Source: Synaphobranchus kaupii (taxonomy: Eukaryota; Chordata; Actinopteri; Anguilliformes; Synaphobranchidae). From it: a DNA stretch of 64,000 nucleotides. Both the position numbers and the translations under genes were made by a program. Location: assembly GCA_029718625.1 (NCBI GenBank), contig CM056383.1, positions 72,359,193-72,423,192 on the forward strand, in the 5' to 3' direction. Shown one piece after another: positions 12,901-24,900 of the stretch. Below the pieces are notes generated by a model. That model was not told where the DNA came from. It worked only from the letters and a program-made list of their open reading frames with translations, and did no database searches. Every line of letters begins with the position of its first letter. Positions within the stretch are counted from its first letter, which is position 1.

Positions 12901-15900
12901 AGATATGCAATACCCCATACACATCCATTACCACAGTCATCCACCATCACTACCACTAGCCCACACACACATACATGATCATTCTCGGTAACATACAACC
13001 AATTCCACTCGACAAACCCACAGCTTTAAACACACTCACCTATTACCACACTGCATAATAATAAAAAAGTCCATTAGTACTCTCCCACAATGCATTGAGC
13101 CAACCATTAACACAGACAAGCATCCATTCTCACACCATTTAAAGAGGCAGAGCTATTACCATTACTTACAAGCACACATTCATTATCACTTTATAGAAAG
13201 TAACACGTGTTATCACTCCCATATGAGCAGGTTATAAGTCGTGAAGAATACATTAAAAGAATCGGCTCGTAAAACTCAAGCACAGATGATCGTTATCATT
13301 AGCATACAACAGTAATGAGTAGCATAATGTGGTTAGCTTTCCCAAGGGAGATATAAACTAAGGGCCAGGTGGGTAAAATGCAATTAAGTCCATATATGCG
13401 CGTCCATATTTTTATTATACACAGAAAAGGTGGTATGCATGCTACTATGACTCACAATCGGCTTCACTTGCCGCACATAATCAGCGTATAGCGTATATAT
13501 TTTAATAACTTTTGTACACTCTGGTTTTTGACAGGACATAAGTAAAAACAGCCCATTTTTTTTCTTCCATTTTTCAGCAGAATGACCTGAAATACAGAGA
13601 GAAACTGGGGATATCACTCTTTGAACACTTTTTTATTTATTTATTTTATTAACCTGGTCCTAATCAGCCGTCACATGAATCCAAATGAATCCAAACGCAA
13701 CTTTAAAGACTCTTTTTGATCCAGTACACCAAATGACTACTGCAAACAAGGTCCGGGAGCAGTTTAGTCTAAGGCCACTAATACGGTTAGTTAAAGCAGT
13801 AATCCATAATCCAGTCTGTGGAAATATGGCCCAAAACATGTTTATGCACATACCAGCTGTCTTGTCTTTTCTTGAATGAATAGCTATACTACAATAATAA
13901 AATGATAAACTGGTATAAATAAGCCATAACATTCCAGATGTTTTATTGTCCCTTAGAAACAATGGCTCCTTTTCAGAATGTTGACCTTGTAAATTATTGA
14001 GGCCTTAATTAAATATTAACCAATCAGAGTTGAATGAGCATAAAACATCATTAAGCAGCTTGTGATTGGATTAGAAAACTTACAAAGGGGTGACTTCAGG
14101 GGAAAGTGTACCGACTGACAATATTCATTTTCCAGTCTCTTCGTCTTATGAACGGTAAAAGCCTGAAATGTACACAGACCATCTGTACCACTCGATCTTC
14201 CGTTTCCATGGAGTTGTAAGCATCGTGGTTTTCACAGTTCCTCAAAGAGGAAGTGCATTTGCGTTTCCACGGAGATGTAAGCATCGTGGCTTTCACAGTT
14301 CCTCAAAGTGGAAGTACATTTGCGGCCACTAGTAACACATGCCAGAGAGTTTCTCAAATAATATAAAGAGCTAGGTCTGTAGAGGTTCCCATATCTTCAA
14401 TAATGTTTTAAGGATGAAATGCAAGATTTTGCAATATTTAGATTAAGGGAAAAAATGCCCTGTTCTCAACGCCTTCTGGAGATGCATTGCTCGCAACATA
14501 CTTTGGGCCGAATTCAGAGATGGCCGACTTAAGTCATGCGCTTAAGTGCCTCTCCTGCGCGGATTTAACGCAAACTGACTTACGCCGTATTCTGACAGGT
14601 GCTTATCTCAAAATGTGGGTGGCACAGGGCATGATATTCTAATTACCCGTTTCTTGTCCCTGCCCCCCGGTTTGCCAGGTATCTACTAAAAAAATGTGTG
14701 GGGTTATGCGTTTTCAATGTGCCTTTAATAACCACATTTGCCTTTTGAAAAATCCTGCCTTTGCGCATCATAGTTGCCTGGAGCACTGGTAGATCTACAC
14801 TGAGGGGAGTTACTTTGCGCTTCCTAATAATTTTGGAGCAGCTGTGCTCACACAAGTAGGCTACAAAATTGTCTCTCTGTCAAAGTGATTATGATCCAAA
14901 CACTGTCTATCAATGAATCCATCTAATGTTGGTCAGGTATTATATACCAGACAGTCAATCATAGCTTACTTTCACATATTTGTCTTTACTTTTACAGCTC
15001 TTTGAGAATTGTAAGGAGGCTAGGCAAAGTAAAAAAATAAAATAAAAAAAAAGGTTTTATTTTAAAGAACATGCACTCATTCCAATATCCATTTTTGTGA
15101 AAGATGCTGTATTTTTCATAATCATCTATTGGCGGCGCTAGACATAGACCACCTTTTTTCTGAACAAAGTGAAAACTCTGAATACGCACATCGTGCAGAC
15201 ACGCCTCATTTTCATCAAATCTCCACCCCACGTGGGTAATGACGCATATACAGTCGCGGCCACTATTATTGGCACCCCCTGTAAAGATGAGCAAAAAGGG
15301 TTATAAAAAATTCACCGTTTGGTGAATTAGCTTAATCTCACACTGAAAAAACAAGAAGAATCCAACCTTTAATTGACGTTAATTTATTATGAGAAAAAAA
15401 AATCCCACATCAAGAAATAATTATTTTTAACAAAACCACATTGGCCACAATTATTGGCACCCCTGCATTTATATATAGAATAAAGTAATAATTTTTAATA
15501 TTTGGTCACATATCCTTTGCATGCCATGACTTCCTGATGTCTGTGACCCAACAACATCAAAAGACTCTTGATATCTTATTTTCTGGTACTCTTACAAGCG
15601 ATACTATAACATCTCTGCATTTGAATGGATCTCTATGGGAATTGGGTGGTGGGTCTAGATTTAGCTGTAAATTACACTGGAACAGTATGGAACACATGGT
15701 TGGCTAAATGGCTGTAAGTCATCAAGGGTCTGACGTATCAAACAAGCTTTAATCCATCACTCTGTTGCCAGATATGCAGTAGATATGGATGAATAACTTG
15801 AAGGGTTTCTTCTCCTGACTTATTTTTCCATAGAGTTCAATAGGAAAATTTGTCAGGAGAAACAACCCTTAAAGTGATCCATCCATATCTACTGCATATC

Positions 15901-18876
15901 TGGCAGCAGAGTGATTGTTTAAGGCTTGTTTGATACCTCAGACCCTTGTTGACTTACAGCCATTTTACCAACCATGTATTCCATACTGTTCCAGCATAAT
16001 TTACAGCTAAATCTAGTCCCACCCCCCAATTCCCATAGAGATCCATTCAAATGCAGAGATGTTATAGTATCGCTTGTAAGAGTACCAGAAAATAAGATAT
16101 CAAGAGTCTTTTGATGTTGTTGGGTCACAGACATCAGGAAGTCATGGCATGCAAAGGATATGTGACCAAATATTAAAAATTATTACTTTATTCTATATAT
16201 AAATGCAGGGGTGCCAATAATTGCGGCCAATGTGGTTTTGTTAAAAATAATTATTTCTTGATGTGGGATATTTTTTTCTCATAATAAATTAACGTCAATT
16301 AAAGGTTGGATTCTTCTTGTTTTTTCAGTGTGAGATTAAGCTATTTCACCAAACGGTGAATTTTTTATAACCCTTTTTGCTCATCTTTACAGGGGGTGCC
16401 AATAATAGTGGCCGCGACTGTATACTGGAGTCATGCTTAAAACAGCGGATAAGTCAAATGTCTTAATCACAAATAGCTTAAGCTATGCGGAATTTGGCGA
16501 GTAAGTCCCATTTGCGTGTGCTTATCTCAACTCTGAATCTGGCCCATAGTGTCACATTCAGTGGCGTTTTCGCAGGAAACCGTAGTCACTAAGAAGTTCG
16601 GTTCATGGGGTATACAAGAACAAGCAAACCTGCTAGTAAAAGGACATGCTAGTGAGTTAGCAGGAATATCCAATACATTTAGGGCTTGATTTAATAAGTC
16701 CTTTAGCGTGTGCAAAACCTTTTAGTACACACAAAACCAATAACATGACAAATGATTGGTGATGGTATTTGTTTTGCACCAATTGTGTTATTAGTTTTGC
16801 ATGTGCTAAAAGGTTTTGCACACGCTAAAGGTCTTAGTAAATCAAGCCCTCAGTTCACAGCCAGCGAAATGTAAGAATTAACTTTGTACAGGTTTCTGTG
16901 AGCTATAAAGGGCTTGGGGGGCAGGGGCAGTTTCTGTGACTTCTCCGGGGGCTTTCCAGGGATTAAAATGCCAGTGGGGATTTTCCAGGAGCGTGGGAAC
17001 GCTGGAGGGGGCTCACCCATAGATGCAGGAGACATCGATGACCACGTCGATCATGTCACAGCACAGCTCGTACGACTGCATGTCCACGGGGGAGCTGTCG
17101 GTGGCGATGTAGATCTTACTGACCACGTCGAACAAAAACGCCTTTTCTATCCCTGAATTCTGTTGCCAGAGAGACAGAGAATACAGGTGAGAATAATACA
17201 ACCATAATTTACTGTATTGTCAAGTTCACTTCTGTATTCCATTTGTTTTGTCAACATTCAATTTTTTTTATTTTTTTTAAATAAGATTTCACAGAATACC
17301 ACTAAAGCGGTCTCTGTAATAATCATTAAATATTCGTTAAAACTGCTGTGATTGGTTGTTAATCGAGTATCAACCTTTTCCCAACCCCTAAGCATAACCT
17401 CACAGGAGTTCACGTAACTCGGGCTCATGCAACAGCATCAATTCTGAGAAACAATTTGGAGTAAATTAGGAATAAATCGGAGTCTCAAATCCCTGAATTG
17501 GAATTGGATTCCGGAATCCAAAACTCCACCCCTCCGATTCCGGAATCCAATTCCAATTCAGGGATTTGAGACTCCGATTCGGAGGGGTGGAGTATTGGAT
17601 TCCGGAATCGGAGGGGTGGACACAGGAGCAGGACAAGATTAACAAGTGTACGCAACGCACACGCGCTCTCACACATATACACACACAAATACGTACAGAT
17701 ATAAAGATGTTTAGCAGGTTCTCCAGCGTGGGCAGCTGTGGGATGAGTTTCTGCACCACTTTGCTGAAGGCCTCGAATATCGAGTGATCGTAGATACTCG
17801 TCAGATAAAAGCTGAAACGGGAGGATGTGGGAAAGAATGGAGAAAAGAGGGAGGGAGGGATTAGAGACGTTTACTCACAAAACGAGACCGACGACATGCA
17901 CACCATACAAGGCCTGATACCAAAACAAAAGACTGCTGACACACCACAGACTACCTCATCACATTAACATTTAGGCTTTTAGCAGATGCTTCTATCCAGA
18001 GAAACTTGCATAAATGCAACCATACAGGTTTAGACAACAAACAGTGCTGATGCCAGGTCATCAGATTCATAACTGCTAGGAGTAGAGTCAGATCATCAGT
18101 CATAAGTGATAGGAGTCGAGTCAGATCATCAGAGTCATTAGTGATAGGAGTCGAGTCAGGTCATCAGAGTCATTAGTGATAGGAGTCGAGTCAGATCATC
18201 AGAGTCATAAGTGATAGGAGTCGAGTCAGATCATCAGAGTCATAAGTGATGAGTCGAGTCAGATCATCAGAGTCATAAGTGATAGTAGGGGTGCATCCCA
18301 ATACTCGAAAAATGTACCCTCCTTTCCTCCACTACCACCTCCTCTCCTCCATGCCCCGGAAACAATCTTTCTGCCGTAATCTAATATTACATTATAGGCA
18401 TTTAGCAGACGCTCTTATCCAGAGTGACTAGTGGGGGAGTGGAGGAAGGGAGGAGAGGAGTTGTAGTGGGGGAGTGGAGGAAAGGAGGAGAGGAGTGGTA
18501 GTCGGGGAGTGGAGGAAGGGAGGAGAGGAGTTGTAGTGGGGGAGTGGAGGAAAGGAGGAGAGGCGTGGTAGTGGGGGAGTGGAGGAAGGGAGGAGAGGAG
18601 TTGTAGTGGGGGAGTGGAGGAAAGGAGGAGAGGAGTGGTAGTCGGGGAGTGGAGGAAAGGAGGAGAGGCGTGGTAGTGGGGGAGTGGAGGAAGGGAGGAG
18701 AGGAGTTGTAGTGGGGGAGTGGAGGAAAGGAGGTGGGGAGTGAAGAATATTGGGACGCAGCCGAGGAGTCACATGATCTTACATAGACGCCAATGTAGAT
18801 GCAAGAGGGTATTATTAGGAAGCAAATAAGGATATAGCAATACTTAGCATAGGTATGGCTAGTAGACCCATGCAGA

Positions 18877-18922
<46 letters not shown>

Positions 18923-21900
18923 TTTACAATGTTATTTTTTTAATACCGTTTCGCACTTATTATTCATCAAATTAAGTGCATTGGCACTACACAGTAATGA
19001 GATAACTGTACACAGGAATAAAGAGAATCCTGTGTGGGACAAGGCGTTTCTGGCGGAGGCGCGAGACGTCCCAGGTAAGCCGGGACTGCTGAAACCCTAC
19101 ACAAGCGCCAAATGTTTACCCACTGACCCCATGGAGCAAAGGAAGCCAAAATAATTAACCAATGATAATAAAATACTTTTTGTACATACTGTGCATGCAA
19201 TGCACTTTCAAAAAAAAAAAATATATATAATAAATTATTTTATTTTATTTTTTTAAATCCTGTGTCACTATGTGAACTCCCATTACCTGCATACTACTCG
19301 AGCATTCACTTAGAATGAGTTACATTACATTCAGCCTACATAATTCATTTTGAACAAGACTTCTTTCCAGAGTCACTTCCAAATGCACACGGGTGCACTT
19401 AACAGATTGACCAGCAGGCACAACAGAAGAAGGAGCGCTAGCATTCTTAGAAGCCAGTAACAGAGAAACGTATGTGACCGTTTCATAAAGTAGCCATTCT
19501 CTATTGTTACCGATTTGTAACATTGTATCCATGTAGCGTTTATTCTTCGCCAGTGTTTCTTAAACCTTTCCCAAGCAACTCAGCGAGCGTGTGGCACACC
19601 GCGTGCGGCTTGTCCCTCCAGCTGAATACGCCATTCGATAGGCCAGCCTTAGTCCCTACATTAATCTATGGCCTCTCGACATTTAATCTCCTATAAATTA
19701 ATTCAGTAAGGGACCCAAACTGAACATCCAGCTCGGGAATACTGCAGCAATGTTACCTGAGAGAGCCATTGTGTGCAGTCTTTATACCGTGGCCAATTAC
19801 ACACGCATTGCAATACCTTACCCCACCAACAAATGAACAGTCAATGCTCCCCCTCCCACCCCACAGCACGCCCACAAGACCTCTCCTGAGGAGAGCTGCA
19901 AAACACGGCAAACTGGTCAGTGGACTTCCTGTTCAGATGGAACACAATAGAAGGTTCTGCCTACGGAATGAGCCCAAAAAAAACTAACAGCTTAATCAAA
20001 AATGCTTTTCTTGTGTTGTCAGGGGCAGGTTTCTGCTAGTCCAGGCGTCTCAAACTCCAGTCCTGGAGGGCCGCAGTGTCTGCAGGTTTTAATGGTTTCC
20101 TTTCCATCAGCACCCAGTTTAGGCCTTAGAAATGAAGTGCACGTACTGAGCCAATCAGTGAATTAACTTAACTGAAGTGCTCTGCGGCAAAGTGGCCCAA
20201 CAGGACTGGATTGTGACACCACTGGGAATGTCCACCAATGAGTAAAGGGCTTCCGTGCTAATCCTTTCTTTCTCTGATGGCCCAAGAATGTAACAGCGTT
20301 GGTAAGAAAATGCTAACCATGTCATGCTGGTCTGTAAACTGCCCTTGTGATAGCTAGTCAGGCTTGAAGTGTCCGTGGCTCTCCTTGTTAAAGCTACTGC
20401 CCCCGGGGGCTTGCAAAACACCCAAGACAACACAACAACGCCTGCCACTTTCCCCACATCCTTTCGAAACCTGCCAAATATTTCCACCCCATGTCATGTT
20501 GCAACAACATACCAAGCATTGCCAGAATTTTGAATCCCATATGGGGGAAAATAATAAATAAAAAAGTAGGAACATAGTGAAAAATGTCTTTACTAACTTT
20601 CACCCACTTGCTTATCACAAATGGCTAGCCTTGACCGCACAGCAGTGGAAATGTATTGGACTGCAACTGGCAGCGAATAGAACCCTTTTCTTTTCTTTTT
20701 ATACATTTATGGGCCTTCAGCTGTTTATTGGACAGCACAGTGTAGAGAGACAGGAAGAATGGGGAGCGGGAGACATGCGACAAAGGTCGTGCGGCCGGAT
20801 TCGAAACCGCCAACATCGCGGCTCGCAACGAGCATGCGGACGGCGCTCTGCGGGCTACGTCACCGAGACGCCCCTGAATAGAATCCTTTTAGAGGCAACA
20901 GCGCGTGCCAGACCCGCACAGCGGGGCGGAGTCAACGCACCATGTACTCCATTAAACAGGAGGTAGGTCCTTAATCTTTATACTTTAACCCTTACAGGCA
21001 CCAGTACACATTCCTACAGATTACTGAAGGTTTTAAAGGACACATTCTCATCAATACACAGAGCACAATTCCTCTTTCACAGGATCAAATCCTCAAGAGT
21101 CTGCAGGACGGTTTTTAAATTTCATCAGTATGTAAAGCGTTGAAATATCTCACAGGTATAATTGGCCCAGGTCTGCTTTCCAACACACATTGAACAAAGA
21201 AATAAAGAGAGAACGCAAATGTTAAAATTTCCATTGCATCCCAAGTCATTCCAATTCAAACACAGAATAATGTTTAAATAGATTAATTTTTCCCCTGGTT
21301 ATATTTTTAAAAGGGTTTTAGGCATGGTGGGGATGGGGGAGTAGTGTTATTCAGGAGAAGTGCCCGTGGGACTGGACTGGCAGCAGTGTGGCAGAGCTGA
21401 GAGGTGTGTCTGTATACCTGTACAGGTCTGAGCCGGCCACTTCACCTGAATTCACATCCCCGATGGTTATTAACCCTTTAAGGCAGGGGTGTCAAACTCC
21501 AGTCCTGGAGGGCCGCAGGTCTACAGGTATTTGTGGTTTCCTTTCAATCAGCACCCAGTTAAAGCATTGAGAACAAGGTGTGTGGACTTCTTAGCCAATT
21601 AGTGACTTAAATTAATCACTTGTGCTTAAACGCACCAAAAACCAGCAGACACTGCGGCCCTCCAGGACCGGATCTTGACACCCCTGCTTTAAGGTGTAAG
21701 ATCACAAATATGTGATTAGAATGTTCTTAAATGGATATTGAAATGCTGATGTTTTCACTATTGGTGACTGAAAGCAATGGAGTTCTAGAACAGTGAAAAA
21801 CATTCCAAAAGAAACCTACTCTTCAAAGGGTAAATAAGTGGTAATAATGTGGAGAACGGACCTAAGGTGGAGCTTGTCCAGGCTGGCGTCCGCCAGGTCA

Positions 21901-24900
21901 TCGTTGGCTCGCTGATGGATGTCTCTTTGAGTCTCTATCTTGTGGTCGTCCGAGAGGCCGTCCACTTTGTGGATGAAGACCTCAAAGTTGATTTCGGGGT
22001 TCACCCGGTAGGCCCGGGACACCGTGAGGTGCAGCCTCCCGAGGGCCTCCACGTAATCGTCCTGCAAGGACAGACGGACGGACGGACAGAGCCAGAGACA
22101 GACGCACAGGGTCAGAGATGCACAAAGACGCAGTCACATCGCTGGGCCTGGAATGCAAGACCAAGGAAATGGCACCGAAAAACATAAGGGCCACACACAA
22201 TCCCACAGATTCAATCTGTACGCTCACGTCAGTAAGGATTACACTGCGGTGCGGCTAAGCGTGTTTGAGGAATTTAACTTAAGGAGCTCGGAGCTCAAAC
22301 AACTCTCAACATGTTTGCAGTTTCAGCTAAACAAACATCTGGGGAAAAAAAAAAAAAAAAGAAGTCTGAAATTATGCCAGAATTAAACTGGGTACGTATG
22401 CATCACATGCAAACACTGCACTTGTTGATCTTGGCAGACCTAAATAAAGATTTGGGTGGGTTTGACTGGTTCAGCACTTGTAAACTGCTACCAATTACCC
22501 AATCAAGATTTGTGGCCACCAATTTCATCATATTCGGCCATCACTGACTGGGTTGGCCCCGATTTAGATGATTAAGATTAAATTGTTTTTGCCAATTAGC
22601 CTCATTAAAGAAGCTTCCATGACAATGACAAACATGTCCTGTCTGCTGCTAATGTGCAGAACCAATTTAAAACAAACTTGCATAATTACATTCTCAACAG
22701 TTGAACAATATTCTGTCCACTGACATCAATAAAACATGGCAATCACAAGATTTACCCAATCATTGCTAATCTGGTATAAGTTTAAACTAATTTAGCAGCT
22801 AGAGCTGTAGTTAGTGTATTAAGTATTAAAATTTTTCATTAAACATTAAGTATATGTGGTCAATGATTAATTAATTCCTAAATGAGACACTACATTTGTA
22901 CCTTACAGTAGGTTAAAAACAAACCTCAGTACCACTTAAAATGTTTTTGGTTAACAGCTCGTGTCCTTTTTCTCCACTCCACCGAAGTTGTAATAAAAAT
23001 TCTAATGAATGGAAGCAGAAGTTCATGGTAGCAGTACTGGATGTCCCATTCTACCAAACATACCAGATTCATTGTCAATTAAGAAGCAAAATAATATATT
23101 TTTTTAAATGCATTTTTCTACCACATTGCACAGCTTAGTTTTAGCATGAACATGTCATGATGGCTGTATGCTGTTTCTGTAATGATAAGTATTGGAAATG
23201 CATGTTCAAAGATTGTGACTTCCAAAATCTTTTGACAACAATCCCAACCCTCACATACACGAGGAATCATACCAGGGGGGCATTTCACTGGTCATAATTT
23301 ATTTTATTTTATTTATTTATTTATGTTTTTTTAAGGAAACTGATCTAGGAGCTCCAAGTTGGTGCTTCCTAAACAGCAGGCCAGTGTGGCAGGGCCCTGC
23401 CACCAACAGCCAAAAATAAATAAATCTAACTTAACATTACACTGACTACGGTACAACAGGGATTACATTATTACATTATAGGCATTTAGCAGACGCTCTT
23501 ATCCAGAGCGACTTACACAACTTCTTATTACATTTATCCATTCATACAGCTGGATATATACTGAAGCAATTCAGGTTAAGTACCTTGCTCAAGGGTACAA
23601 TGGCAGTGTCCTACCTGGGAATCGAACCTGCTACCTTTCAGTTACAAGTCCAGTTGCTTAACCATTATACTACACTGCCGCCCATGTGTTTTTATTCTGA
23701 ATAATCAGGAAACATCGCATCCGATTTTAAAACTAAAGCAGAGGCAGAAGACTTAGAGACGTCATAAGCACACACACACACACAGACACACACACAAACA
23801 CACACACACCTGAAAGAGAGGAGGATGGAACTATTAAGTACAACAATAAAGTATAAATAAATATGACAGACCCCAGACAGAGGCAAGGTCTGGAAAACAG
23901 CATCTCCTGATGAACGAGGACAATCAGGAAAGATCACATCCCTGGTACACGCCTCTGTTAAAATTAACTAAATTATTGCATATTTGAATTTCCAATTGTA
24001 CATATTAACATAGGATGGGCCAGATTAAATCAATTTACCTAGTATATACCTATTTTTATACAGTCTATGGTATATACAGGCAGTGGGTTTGGAAAGTTTG
24101 GGAACCTCTGAATAACAATCTTAGAAATTAAATTCCACATTCCACATGCATCGTTTGCATTTTGCATGTAAGCATAATAATGAGTTACTTTACACTGCTC
24201 GTCTTCCCTAATGCTTACTCCTTATTGTTTATTTGACGCATGTGACAATCATTTTTGTATTATGTCACTGTCTTTTCGTGTGCACCTGGTGTCAGACATG
24301 TTGGTAACATTTTTGTTGTAATAATTTAGCAGTAATTTTTGTATTTAAGGAAAAGTGCATGGTGCTTACGCATAGCATCACTCATTAAGTTTGAGAACCC
24401 CTGACCTTACACAGAATGCATTTACTTATTTAATATGTAGAGCTGGGAGGACTCCAATCGGATCGAGGTTTGGTCACACTCACCTGAGCGTCGATGACAA
24501 ATATCAAAGCCCCCGTACCCCTGAAAATCATCTCGTAGTCAAAGGTGGGGTCGAAGAAGTCCACCTGGCCGGGGAAGTCCCAGATCTGGAAGTTGACGAA
24601 GGAGCTATTGGAGATGTCGTCTTTGTAGATTTTGTTGGTGCTCTCCAAGAACAGGGTCTCGTTGGGCGACATCTTGTGGAACACCACCTGAACCCAGACA
24701 CACAATATAGGGAAGATGAAAATTATCCCTGAATAATTATGTTTACAATACACCAAATGGCAGACTTTAGATAAAACAGTGTGCATGATACCTGACAAAT
24801 GTAATAAAACACTACTTTGAGCTTAGCCAAATATCTAGAATCGCTGGTGCCCCGAATCTGACATGACTCAGCCTAGCATTCTGCCGGTTCACCTCGGTCG

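Noticed and set aside
18062..18286. Evenly spaced repeats that could recall a CRISPR array
   Set aside because: The units are directly adjacent with no unique spacers, the host is a eukaryote, and there are no cas genes.
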